A stretch of DNA of 64,000 nucleotides from Microbulbifer donghaiensis (GTDB lineage: Bacteria > Pseudomonadota > Gammaproteobacteria > Pseudomonadales > Cellvibrionaceae): contig NZ_FQVA01000008.1 of assembly GCF_900129095.1 (NCBI RefSeq), forward strand, positions 1 to 64,000. Direction: 5' to 3'. The first letter of the stretch is position 1. The number at the start of each line of letters is the position of its first letter. Positions 29,445-41,132 of the stretch are shown here, piece after piece. The notes under the pieces were generated by a model. That model was not told where the DNA came from and made no database searches. It worked only from the letters and a program-made list of their open reading frames with translations. Both the position numbers and the translations under genes were made by a program.

Positions 29445-30899
29445 CTAGAGTAGCCCTCCCACCAGATCGTAAAACCAGTTGTGATTATTTTCGTAGTCTG
29501 AAACCTGATCCGACTCATGGGCGCGGATCATGGCGCCACCCTGGTAGTTGACGATATTGTCCAGGAAGTCCTTCAGTACGAGACCGTGTTCGGCAATCTC
29601 GCCGTATTCGAGATCGAGAATGGTTGTGCAGTGGCTCTCGTTGAAATCCCGGTACGTCGGGAAATAGTAACCCCAATTACTGGTCTGCTCGAGCAGCGGG
29701 ATCAGGTTGTTGTGGGTGTCGTGCTGCCATTTCTGCCGCAACTTATTCAGCCGTGAGCTCGCATCGGGATCGTTGTAGATATCCTCGTGGAAGCGCTCAT
29801 AGGAGTAAGATGAAAAGTTTCCATCGGCGAGAAAGTGGGTGATGCCGAGTCGATCACCCGGGAACTTGCCAGACAAGGCAGCGTAAATAGACGCGAGTTC
29901 ATTCTTGTGAAACCCTGGGGTAATGCTGGCAAGCATGTTGATCGGGTTTTCTTCCGCATCACTGCCTCCGGGAATGAACGTGGTCCAGGAGCTCAGTACT
30001 TCGTTGTGCAGTGGTGCCGATGGATAGGCAGCGTCATCACTGCTATCCAGTGGTGCGCGGTAGAGGGGGCCCGAGTCGTCGATCAGATAGCCGTAATCCA
30101 CGTTCATGTCGCCGCGGAGTTTGGAATAATTCAACAGTGCACCGATGCTGCCGGCACTACAGCCTGCGGCCACCATCTGCTTCGGTTGTTGTAAATTATT
30201 CTTCACCCAGGAAGTGACCGCTTGCACGTTGCGCAAGCCGTTGTGGTGCCAAACCAGGTCCGGGTTCTGGCCGCTCGGGTCTGCGTAAATCTCGGTCTTG
30301 TCGCCGACATAAATATCGCCGGTACAATAGGGGACATAGACGAGGTTCCACTCTCCGGTCTTGAACTGGTTGTAGGGATGGTGCGTGTAGATCAGTGGTG
30401 ACACCGCGGCCGTGGCTAAGTTGGCGGAATTCTGGAAGTCCAGCAAATTGATGTTTTGTACGTAATCATCGGGAATGCCATTTGGGTTGCGGGCGCCGCG
30501 GATACCGGCCTGGCCGGAGCAGCTCTCGTAGTCCCAGCAGGCGCCGCCGCCCTCAAAATAGAAGATCGTGTTGCTGGTATCCGGCACCCGGTAGACAAAG
30601 AACTTGTACGGTGAACCGTTGCCACACATGGCGCCGGTGCTGGCCGGCACGTCCACTTTCTGCCAGTTATCGTAATCAGCGGGATCGAAGCCATCGTTAA
30701 AACTGGGATCGTCCACGGACAGCGGATACATGCCTTCTGTCTGCGCGGGTGTGACAGGCGCATTGGCATCGCGTGGGTTGATCAGATTGCCGAGAGTGGC
30801 CCAGAAGCCATAATCGCCGGGTTCAGCCTGTGCGCTGCCAGCCAGTAAAGACAGGCAGGTGGCGGCTACGAGGGGGATATGTCGGTGCGTTTTTATCAT
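29445..30899 (-). CDS. Secreted pectinacetylesterase-family hydrolase
   Basis: 484 residues with a Sec signal (HIPLVAATCLSLLAGSAQA, cleavage near residue 26). The remainder matches the pectinacetylesterase/Notum-like serine hydrolase family: FYFEGGGACWDYESC (oxyanion region), nucleophile in AAGCSAGSIGAL, acid in LIDDSGPLY and His in NESHCTTIL. The natural substrate may be an acetylated polysaccharide or another ester; it cannot be assigned. The gene is followed by the bidirectional terminator at 29399-29426. Confidence 0.85.
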   Translation of the reverse strand: MIKTHRHIPLVAATCLSLLAGSAQAEPGDYGFWATLGNLINPRDANAPVTPAQTEGMYPLSVDDPSFNDGFDPADYDNWQKVDVPASTGAMCGNGSPYKFFVYRVPDTSNTIFYFEGGGACWDYESCSGQAGIRGARNPNGIPDDYVQNINLLDFQNSANLATAAVSPLIYTHHPYNQFKTGEWNLVYVPYCTGDIYVGDKTEIYADPSGQNPDLVWHHNGLRNVQAVTSWVKNNLQQPKQMVAAGCSAGSIGALLNYSKLRGDMNVDYGYLIDDSGPLYRAPLDSSDDAAYPSAPLHNEVLSSWTTFIPGGSDAEENPINMLASITPGFHKNELASIYAALSGKFPGDRLGITHFLADGNFSSYSYERFHEDIYNDPDASSRLNKLRQKWQHDTHNNLIPLLEQTSNWGYYFPTYRDFNESHCTTILDLEYGEIAEHGLVLKDFLDNIVNYQGGAMIRAHESDQVSDYENNHNWFYDLVGGLL

Positions 30900-31590
30900 T
30901 ATTCATTTCCCTTGGTTGGTGAAGAGTCTTCTCTCTGGACTGCGTCAAATTGATAACGCTGAGCCGTAACGCAGGGACCGACAAAATTACCCCTTTCTCG
31001 ACCGATTCAATTTGGACGTCAGTCCAAATCGCTATTTGGGTAAAACGGAAAGAGCCTAGTGAATATTTTTAAAGTGGTCCAGAAAATTGATTGGGTAAAA
31101 CCCCGTGGTCACCATAGACGTACCAGTCCTATTTTTAGTGCGTTGCTGTTCTGGAACTTTGTGTTTGAACTGATACTGAAGTCGCTTGCTGTTGGCAGTT
31201 TTGCGCGACGAATATCGAATTGAAAACAAGCAAGTCTGAAGTTGTTTTAATTTTATCGGTTAAGTGATTTCTGTGTTGCTGCAACTTTTTAAGCCGGGAA
31301 ATTCAGCCAGAAATATCGATGATGAAAAAAGATATTATGAATAGTCGGCTCGCAGTTTTACGGTGGACTGGTGTGGTTGCCGGTAAGGGGGGCTCCGGGG
31401 CAATTGATTACGTTGTTCACCGCCTACCACTGGGATCGAACCCTGCCCGGAGCTGTTCCACAGGTGTCGCGGATACGGCGAAGCCGATTGCGTACAAATG
31501 ACCTCGGGCTATATGTCCTCCCCGGACTTTACCTGGCGCTTAGGCTCGTAGAGACTCAACGGAAAGAGAACAATAAATCCGAGTCAATAC
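30900..31590. other. Intergenic region between divergent esterase and acylase genes
   Basis: About 690 bp, AT-rich compared with its surroundings in 31040-31330. It carries a palindrome at 31010-31029 and no convincing gene; open stretches at 31319-31501 and 31371-31652 lack a ribosome site and family resemblance. The length suggests regulatory DNA for both flanking genes. Confidence 0.5.
31010..31029. promoter_or_regulatory. Perfect 8-bp inverted repeat, candidate operator
   Basis: ATTTGGAC and GTCCAAAT flank GTCA. The shape and the GGAC/GTCC cores resemble operators of TetR-family regulators. It lies 110 bp upstream of the esterase start. No regulator gene adjoins it. Confidence 0.5.
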
Positions 31591-33756
31591 ATGAGACTGA
31601 TCAAGAGAGGCCTGGCCAGTCTGGCCGCGCTGGGGTCCCTGGCACTACTTAGCGGCTACCTGCACCTGCCACCCAGCGTCGAGGCACAGCTTTCCGCCCG
31701 CGATTATCAGACCGAAGCGCGCCATTATGACGTGGAGATACTGCGCGATAACTGGGGCGTACCGCATATTTATGGCGACACAGATGCCGATGCCGCATTC
31801 GGCCTCGCCTATGCACACGCGGAGGACGACTTCGCGACGATTCAGAACGTGATCCTCGCCACCCGTGGCCAGCTCGCCGCAGAAAAGGGCTTTGCGGCCG
31901 CCAAGACCGATTACCTGGTGCAGTGGATGGGCGTATGGCCGGCCGTCGAGCGCGGTTACCAGCGGCTATCCAGTGACGCCCGAGCTGTGGCCGAGGCCTA
32001 TGCCGCAGGTCTGAATCTCTACGCGGTGCATCACCCGGACGAAGTCTCCCGCTATCTGCTGCCGGTCAGGGGAGAAGACCTGGTTGCCGGTTTTACCTTC
32101 AAGACACCCATGTTCTACGGCTTCGACAAGGTCCTCGGCGAATTACTCGACCCCGACGCGCCCCATGAGCTTGCCAAGGCTGGCGAAAGCGCCCTGACCT
32201 GGGGGCCTCAGCAGTCACTGCCGGTCGGTAGCCAGGGAATCGCAGTAGCCCCGCACCGCTCAAGTGATGGCGCCACCCGCTTGCTGGTGAACTCCCACCA
32301 GCCACTTACCGGCCCGGTGGCCTGGTACGAGGCGCGCATACATTCGAACGCGGGCTGGAATATGGCTGGAGCGACATTTCCGGGGGCGCCGGCAATCATT
32401 CACGGCCACAACGAGTATCTGGGCTGGGCCAATACCGTCAACAAGCCCGACCTGGTGGACATCTATAAACTGGAGATCCATCCCGACGATCCCGACCGCT
32501 ATCTTCTCGATGGCGAATGGCATGAGTTGGAAAAACGGCAGGCGCAAATCACGGTCAAGCTGTTCGGGCCACTGCACTGGACCGTAAACCGGGAGGTGCT
32601 AATCGCCGAGCACGGCCCGGTGTTCCGAACCAATCACGGCACCTACGCAGTTCGCTGGGCGGGCATGGGCGAGGTGCGGACGCTGGACTTTATGCTGGCG
32701 CTTAACAAGGCGACAAACAAAGAGGCATTTGAAGCTGCGCTGAAAATGCAGGCGATGCCCAGTATCAATTACGTATACGCCGATAGAGAAGGCAATATCG
32801 GCCACTACTACAATGCCATGTTTCCGCAGCGGATAAACGGCTGGGACTGGCAGAAGTATCTGCCAGGTGACAGATCGGAATTAATTTGGCATGGCTACCG
32901 GGATTTCCAGTGGATGCCAAAGACGCTAAATCCGCTAAGTGGCCTTGTCTACAACGCGAATAACCCACCCTTTCAGGCAACGGACGGCGATGACGATGCC
33001 TGGGTCGAGGACTTTCCTCAATCGATGGGTATCGAGCAGGTGGTGACCAACCGGGCGCTGCAGATCGAAGCGCTCTATGGTGCGCAGGATAAGATCTCGG
33101 CATCGGATTTCGAGCGCCTGAAATATGACAACGCCTATCACCCGAATTCCTATCAGGTGCGCACACTGCAGCACTGGTTGAGTATGCCGAAGCCTGAGGC
33201 ATTGCAGAGTGAAAAATACCAGGCTGCACTGCGCCAGTTGTCCGAATGGGCGTTGACAACGGACCGGGCAGATACCACCGCGGCATTGGCGATATTGACG
33301 CTGGAGCCGGTTCAGCGTGCCGGCGGTGAACTGGCGAATCCCGACGAGGTTGATCAGGCATTTAAAAGCGCGGTAGATCGTCTGCACCATTTTTATGGCG
33401 GTACTGAGGTGCCTTACGGCCAGATCAATCGCCATGTGCGCGGCGAGCACAGCTGGCCATTAAGTGGCGGGCCCGACACAGTGCGGGCGGTTTACGGCGG
33501 TCCGCTGAACGACAGCGGTAAATTCGAGAACAGGGCGGGCGACAGCTATATCATGCTGGTGGAGTGGGCCCGTGATGGCAGTGTTTCCTCGCGGGCCGTG
33601 CATAACTTTGGTTCCGCGACACTCGATCAGCGGTCACCACATTATGCCGATCAGGCAGAACTGTTCGTCGGCGAAACACTGCGCGACGTGTATTTTGCAC
33701 GCGATGAGCTGCTCGACAACCTTTCCCGGCGGTACAGGCCTAACCGGTTGGATTGA
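31591..33756 (+). CDS. Penicillin acylase family protein (Ntn hydrolase)
   Basis: 721 residues with an N-terminal signal (LASLAALGSLALLSGYL). The precursor would self-cleave between Gly213 and Ser214 (LPVGSQGIAVAP), exposing the Ser nucleophile. Downstream motifs NSHQPLTGPVAWYEARIHS, GAPAIIHGHNEYLGWANT and VYADREGNIGHYYNAMFP are typical of the family, which includes acyl-homoserine-lactone acylases and penicillin G acylases. Activity on quorum signals is possible but not shown by sequence. No close operon partner; the next gene is convergent. Confidence 0.9.
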   Translation: MRLIKRGLASLAALGSLALLSGYLHLPPSVEAQLSARDYQTEARHYDVEILRDNWGVPHIYGDTDADAAFGLAYAHAEDDFATIQNVILATRGQLAAEKGFAAAKTDYLVQWMGVWPAVERGYQRLSSDARAVAEAYAAGLNLYAVHHPDEVSRYLLPVRGEDLVAGFTFKTPMFYGFDKVLGELLDPDAPHELAKAGESALTWGPQQSLPVGSQGIAVAPHRSSDGATRLLVNSHQPLTGPVAWYEARIHSNAGWNMAGATFPGAPAIIHGHNEYLGWANTVNKPDLVDIYKLEIHPDDPDRYLLDGEWHELEKRQAQITVKLFGPLHWTVNREVLIAEHGPVFRTNHGTYAVRWAGMGEVRTLDFMLALNKATNKEAFEAALKMQAMPSINYVYADREGNIGHYYNAMFPQRINGWDWQKYLPGDRSELIWHGYRDFQWMPKTLNPLSGLVYNANNPPFQATDGDDDAWVEDFPQSMGIEQVVTNRALQIEALYGAQDKISASDFERLKYDNAYHPNSYQVRTLQHWLSMPKPEALQSEKYQAALRQLSEWALTTDRADTTAALAILTLEPVQRAGGELANPDEVDQAFKSAVDRLHHFYGGTEVPYGQINRHVRGEHSWPLSGGPDTVRAVYGGPLNDSGKFENRAGDSYIMLVEWARDGSVSSRAVHNFGSATLDQRSPHYADQAELFVGETLRDVYFARDELLDNLSRRYRPNRLD

Positions 33757-33849
33757 TTTGAAGGACTGGCCGGCTGAGGGGAGGCAATTCGCCGTCTCCG
33801 CAGATCGCCGCCCTCCAGCCGATTTGGTCGACAGAAGGCGGCAGATACC

Positions 33850-34380
33850 TCAGGCATAGAGGTGCAGGTCGGCCTCGCTCAGGCTCAATGCGATAGTGCG
33901 TTCGTATTGCAGCCCGAGTTTCCGCAAAACGCTGGCAGACCCTTCGTTGGCCGGATCGACTATCCCGACTATGCGTTGCAGACCCAATACAGTGCGGCCA
34001 TACGCCATCACTGCGGTGGCAGATTCGGAGGCCAGACCGCGACCCCAGTATTCCGGCAGAAAGCGATAGCCGATATCCACCTCGTCGATCTCGGCAACAT
34101 ATTTCACGCCGGCGAAACCGATCAGCCTGCCACTGTCTTTAGCGATGCAGGCCAGGCGGCCCATCCCGCGTTCGCGATAGTCGCGCAGGGGGCCGGCCTG
34201 CAACAGTTGCAGCGCCTGATCCCGCGAAGTCAGGGGTTTGCGTCCCACAAAACGCACCACCTCCGGGTTGGCGTTGAGCAGGTAGTAGTCTTCAATATCG
34301 TCTAGCGTGAACTCGCGCAGCCAAAGCCGCTGGGTTTCCAGGATCGTTGATGGTGGGGCGCTATTGATTTGCTGATTCAT
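33850..34380 (-). CDS. GNAT acetyltransferase, RimJ/RimL type
   Basis: 176 residues; the N-terminal TQRLWLREFTLDDIEDYY and the acetyl-CoA loop in RFLPEYWGRGLASES with the following NEGSASVLRKLGL are typical of the RimJ/RimL family of N-acetyltransferases. The start codon overlaps the pxpC stop by 4 nt, so it is the last gene of the 5-oxoprolinase operon. Its substrate may be an amino acid or small amine related to that pathway; this is inference. Confidence 0.88.
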   Translation of the reverse strand: MNQQINSAPPSTILETQRLWLREFTLDDIEDYYLLNANPEVVRFVGRKPLTSRDQALQLLQAGPLRDYRERGMGRLACIAKDSGRLIGFAGVKYVAEIDEVDIGYRFLPEYWGRGLASESATAVMAYGRTVLGLQRIVGIVDPANEGSASVLRKLGLQYERTIALSLSEADLHLYA

Positions 34381-35315
34381 CCACTGAGCTCTGCCCGCAG
34401 TTGTTCGAGTAGCCGGAACTTTCCGGCGAGTATTTCACGCGCATGCTCCTGCGTGACCTGCAGAAAGTTGATGCGGTCATTGGTCTTCAGCTGCCCGACC
34501 ATATGTAAGTCTGCACTGATGACATGTGCGATGCGCGGATAGCCGCCAATGGTCTGCCCCTCAACGAAGCTGACAATCGGTTGCCCGTCCGGTGGAATCT
34601 GCACGGTACCCGGGCAGAGACCGGAAGATATTTGCTGTGGTATTTCTTCCGTGTCGAGAGCGCTGCCACTGAGTCGGACTCCCATGCGGTTGCTCTGCGC
34701 CGATACCTGATAGGCCTGATTGTAAAAATCGTCTACTGCCTGCTTATCGAAGCAATGCGCCTCTGCACCGGTGATGACCCGCAATTGCGGATGTCCGGTA
34801 TATTTCAGCTGAAAATGTTCCTCGAGACGGCGATGGGCAACCGATTTAATCCGGGAGAAGCGGATGCTGTCGCCCCGCTGGATCGCGCGGTCATTGACGC
34901 CGCCAAACCGTCCGAGAAGATTGCTTCCACAGCTACCGAAAACCTTGGGCAGGTCCATCGCGCCGGAGAAGGCGATATAGGCACGGGCGCCACTGAGCAG
35001 CTGGCCGAAGCTGAGAATATCGCCGCGCCTGATTTGCAGCACCTCATTGCAGCCTACGCTTTCCTCATTCAGGGTGAGCTCGAAATGCGCACCGACGACC
35101 GCAACGGAAATCTCGTCTTCGAATTCGATCGTGGGCCCCGCAAGCGTTACCTCCAGCACCGGGTTGTCCATTGGATTGCCGAGCAGTAGGTTGGCCAACC
35201 GCATCGCCATCGGGTCGGCGGCACCACCGCGGGAAATGCCGTAGCGCATGAGGCCGAATCGCCCGAGGTCCTGAACACTGGTCTGCAGGCCCGCGCGGAG
35301 AAAGCGCATAGTCAT
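34377..35315 (-). CDS. pxpC: 5-oxoprolinase subunit C
   Basis: 312 residues of the biotin-dependent carboxyltransferase-like (KipA/AHS2) family. It begins MRFLRAGLQTSVQDLGRFG, with GISRGGAADPMAMRLANLLLGN and the SNRMGVRLSG, FVEGQTIGGYPRIA motifs. With PxpA and PxpB it forms the bacterial ATP-dependent 5-oxoprolinase that opens 5-oxoproline (pyroglutamate) to glutamate. Overlaps pxpB and the GNAT gene by 4 nt each. Confidence 0.93.
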   Translation of the reverse strand: MTMRFLRAGLQTSVQDLGRFGLMRYGISRGGAADPMAMRLANLLLGNPMDNPVLEVTLAGPTIEFEDEISVAVVGAHFELTLNEESVGCNEVLQIRRGDILSFGQLLSGARAYIAFSGAMDLPKVFGSCGSNLLGRFGGVNDRAIQRGDSIRFSRIKSVAHRRLEEHFQLKYTGHPQLRVITGAEAHCFDKQAVDDFYNQAYQVSAQSNRMGVRLSGSALDTEEIPQQISSGLCPGTVQIPPDGQPIVSFVEGQTIGGYPRIAHVISADLHMVGQLKTNDRINFLQVTQEHAREILAGKFRLLEQLRAELSG

Positions 35316-36040
35316 GACGCCTGCTCCAGCGGTATAACCTCGAGCATCTCCTGCCGAAATTGCTCGAACTGCGCTCTGTCGATCGGATAGAACTCGATCC
35401 GGTCCAGGGGTTCGGCGACAAAGGCCGGGTTGCCATGGGGTCTAAACAGTTCTACCGGCGTACGGCCGATGATCTGCCAGCCACCGGGGCTCTCTTGCGG
35501 ATAGACACCGGTCTGCTTGCCACCAATCCCTACCGCGCCGGCGGGAACGCGCAGCGCGGGGGTTTCCTTGCGCGGGCAGTGCAGGGACGGGTCCAGTCCG
35601 CCGAGATACAGGAATCCGGGCGAGAAGCCCAGCATATGGACCAGGTAATGCGGAGCGCAATGTTTGGCGGTGATTTGCTGCGCTGACAAGCCGGTGTGTT
35701 CACTCACCGCCGACATGTCCTGCGCGAACTCCCCTTCGTAGCAGACGGGAAGGCGAATAAGCCGGGGATTTCTCTTCAGTTCCGGTTGTCGTGCCAGGAG
35801 CTTGCGGGTCAGCGCCTCAACGTCATTTTTAAGCCCGTCGGGATCGCACAGCAGTGGGTCGAAGCAGAGTGTCAGGCACTGGTAGGCCGGAATCAGGTCC
35901 TGTATGCCGGCCCTGTCCAGTGCGTTGATTGCCTGCTCGATTGCAATAATCCAGCGGCTGAGTTCCTCACTGGGTTCGGCATCGAAGCGGATATCCAGGG
36001 CACTGTCGCCATTGGCGATAACCGAGAAAGCAGGAATCAC
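35312..36040 (-). CDS. pxpB: 5-oxoprolinase subunit B
   Basis: 242 residues of the KipI/AHS1 family, with LGFSPGFLYLGGLDP, ALRVPAGAVGIGGKQTGVYP and SPGGWQIIGRTPVELF. It is coupled by 4-nt overlaps to pxpA before it and pxpC after it. Confidence 0.94.
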   Translation of the reverse strand: MIPAFSVIANGDSALDIRFDAEPSEELSRWIIAIEQAINALDRAGIQDLIPAYQCLTLCFDPLLCDPDGLKNDVEALTRKLLARQPELKRNPRLIRLPVCYEGEFAQDMSAVSEHTGLSAQQITAKHCAPHYLVHMLGFSPGFLYLGGLDPSLHCPRKETPALRVPAGAVGIGGKQTGVYPQESPGGWQIIGRTPVELFRPHGNPAFVAEPLDRIEFYPIDRAQFEQFRQEMLEVIPLEQAS

Positions 36041-36789
36041 TGGCGCACCTTTATGTCATGCAGGTGGAGGTATCGCACAAGCTGTTGCGCAATGCTCGGC
36101 GCGTTCGTGTTGTCTCCGTGCAGACAGATACTGTCGACAGAAAACTGCAGTTCATCGCCGGATATCGACTGGAATATCTGGCCCGTTGCCAGGCGCAGCG
36201 CCTGTTCGAGACATAATTCCGTGTCCGCGATCACCGAGTTTTCCATCGCTCGTGGTGCGAGCTGGTGATTGTTGAGGTAGCGCCTATCCATAAAACCTTC
36301 GCGGATAAATGCATGTCGGTACCGTTGCGCGGCAATCTCCATTTGTGCATTGGCGAGGCCGAGGATTTTCAGCTGTGGGAATTCTGCAGCGACAAACGCC
36401 GTAATATTTTCGGCCAACTCGCTATTGGCTTCGGCGTCATTGTAGAGCGCACCGTGCAGCTTGATATGATCTAGCTGTGTTCCGGCCGCGCGGGCGACGC
36501 CCTGCAGACGCCGCACCTGTTCACCGACGGATGCGAGCAGGTGTTCGAATCCTATATCCAGCGACCGGCGTCCGAAGTTTTCCCGGTCGGGATATCCGGG
36601 ATGGGCGCCGACTATCAGCCGGTTCTTCCGTGCGTTGTCGACCGACAGCTGCATGGTGTCGAGGTTGCCGGCGTGGCCGCCGCAGGCAATATTGCAGCGG
36701 GAAATATGCGGCATTATCAGTGCATCTCTCTGACAGTCGGCACTGGTCTCGCCTTCGCCCAGATCGCAATTGATATCTATCTTTTGCAT
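36037..36789 (-). CDS. pxpA: 5-oxoprolinase subunit A
   Basis: 250 residues of the LamB/YcsF family, beginning MQKIDINCDLGEGE, with NIACGGHAGN, GAHPGYPDRENFGRRSL and KLHGALYN that form the metal-dependent sugar-deacetylase-like fold. Its ATG directly follows the stop of the transporter gene (TAGATG). Confidence 0.95.
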   Translation of the reverse strand: MQKIDINCDLGEGETSADCQRDALIMPHISRCNIACGGHAGNLDTMQLSVDNARKNRLIVGAHPGYPDRENFGRRSLDIGFEHLLASVGEQVRRLQGVARAAGTQLDHIKLHGALYNDAEANSELAENITAFVAAEFPQLKILGLANAQMEIAAQRYRHAFIREGFMDRRYLNNHQLAPRAMENSVIADTELCLEQALRLATGQIFQSISGDELQFSVDSICLHGDNTNAPSIAQQLVRYLHLHDIKVRQ

Positions 36790-38016
36790 CTATAACCAAC
36801 CAAAAGCCGACATTAGACTGCGGCCGCCCAGCAGCAGTGTCACCAAAAGCACTGCCACACCAAGCAGGTTCTGCAGCCGTGAATTTCTGTATCCGCCAAG
36901 CCTCGACGAATTCATTTCCCACAGGAGAAAAATAGTCACTATCGGCAGCAGGAGTCCATTCGCTATCTGTGCAAACCAGATCAGTTGCACCGGCCTCATG
37001 TCGAGCGTGGCAACCAGCGTGCCGATAGCCAGGATCGTGAACCACACCAGGCGGAATCCCAGCGACTTCATATCCGACTTCAGCCCCAGGATTCCGCTGA
37101 GGGCATAGGCGGCGGCGAGCGGCGCGGTCAAGGCGGAGGAGATGCCTGCGGCGAAAAGGCCGATGCCCATAAAATACTGGGCGCCGCCACCGAACAGCGG
37201 TTGTAGCGATGCGGCGATATCCCCGGCGCCGCTCAGCACTATCTGGCGTCCGAAAAATGCCGAGGCGGCGGTGGAAACAATCGCGATCGAAATCAGGCCG
37301 CCCAGCGGGATAGAGAAATAGATATCGCGGCGCGCCTGCGGCAATAAGTCGGGGTGCTGCCATTTCTTTCCGGCGCTGGAGCTGTGTAGAAACAGGTTGT
37401 AGGGCACAACCGTGGTGCCGATCAACGCGACAGTCGTCAGTGTCGCGCCCGATGGAATGGAGGGTAGCAGGAGCCCCTTGAGCAGGGCCGGCAAATCGGG
37501 CTTGGTAATTACGAGGGTGGCCAGGAAAGCCAGACTCATCAGCAATACCAGCGCTACCAGCGAACCTTCAATCAGCCGATACTCGCCACGCCACAGCAGG
37601 AAAAACGCGATTGCTGCAATGACCAGCGGCCAGGGATTGAAGGTAAGCGAATCCCGCCCAACGGCGGAAGTCAGGGCCTCCAGTCCCATACTGGCGCCGG
37701 CGATATTGCCGCTCTGGTAGGCGGCATTGCCGATCACGATTGCACTGACGACGAGCAACACTGCCAGTGCGCGTGGCAGAGGCTGGTGAAAAGTCTCACG
37801 AATATTTTCGCCGAGGCCCTGCTGAGTGACTACACCAAGGCGAGCCGTCATTTCCTGCAAGATCATGCTGGCGACTATTGCGAAAAGTAGCGCCCACAGC
37901 AGCGCATATCCGAAACTAGCGCCGGCGAGGCTGGCGGTGACCACCGTTCCCGGGCCGATAAACGCCGCGGCCACCATGGTGGCGGGTCCAATATTCAGGT
38001 ACTTGCCGAGTTTCAT
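36790..38016 (-). CDS. Nramp-fold transporter without canonical metal motifs
   Basis: 408 residues, about eleven membrane segments, resembling the Nramp/MntH family along its length (LAGASFGYALLWALLFA). The metal-binding DPGN of segment 1 is replaced by GPGT (residues 21-24), and the segment 6 motif MPHN/MPH is VPYN. It may therefore not carry Mn or Fe. It is the first gene of the 5-oxoprolinase operon, which suggests uptake of 5-oxoproline or an associated substrate; that is inference. I chose the ATG at 38016, where the conserved sequence begins; TTG at 38076 is the alternative, and neither has a good ribosome site. Confidence 0.85.
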   Translation of the reverse strand: MKLGKYLNIGPATMVAAAFIGPGTVVTASLAGASFGYALLWALLFAIVASMILQEMTARLGVVTQQGLGENIRETFHQPLPRALAVLLVVSAIVIGNAAYQSGNIAGASMGLEALTSAVGRDSLTFNPWPLVIAAIAFFLLWRGEYRLIEGSLVALVLLMSLAFLATLVITKPDLPALLKGLLLPSIPSGATLTTVALIGTTVVPYNLFLHSSSAGKKWQHPDLLPQARRDIYFSIPLGGLISIAIVSTAASAFFGRQIVLSGAGDIAASLQPLFGGGAQYFMGIGLFAAGISSALTAPLAAAYALSGILGLKSDMKSLGFRLVWFTILAIGTLVATLDMRPVQLIWFAQIANGLLLPIVTIFLLWEMNSSRLGGYRNSRLQNLLGVAVLLVTLLLGGRSLMSAFGWL

Positions 38017-38142
38017 TGTAGTTATTGTTCGTAGTTGCGCTTTAGACAAGGGGGAGTTAATCACAGCGCTCGGCAAATACCAACGGCCTGCCGACTCGTT
38101 GCAACAGGCGGAGGCTGGACTTCTCGCGGGAGGTGCGCAAAT

Positions 38143-38177
38143 AAAAAGGGGCGAAGCCGGTGGCTTCGCCCCTTTTT
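38143..38177 (-). terminator. uvrA terminator
   Basis: A 11-bp stem (GGGGCGAAGCC with GGCTTCGCCCC) flanked by five A and five T residues, 20 nt past the uvrA stop on the minus strand. It separates uvrA from the transporter-pxp operon. Confidence 0.92.
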
Positions 38178-38196
38178 ATTTGCGGCATTGGATGGA

Positions 38197-41031
<2,835 letters not shown>

Positions 41032-41132
41032 GCTTTTCCTATACCTTGGCCGGGAAAACAGGCAAGTATAATCCGGTGCTGAACTGTGCCAAAATTCCAC
41101 CGCCAGAAAATTTAAGTACTAACCTTCGATCC

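Noticed and set aside
31319..31652. Small genes upstream of the acylase
   Set aside because: No ribosome site, atypical composition, no recognisable motif, and the frames overlap each other.
41032..41132. LexA box between uvrA and manC
   Set aside because: No CTGT-N8-ACAG-like site found in the 100-bp gap.
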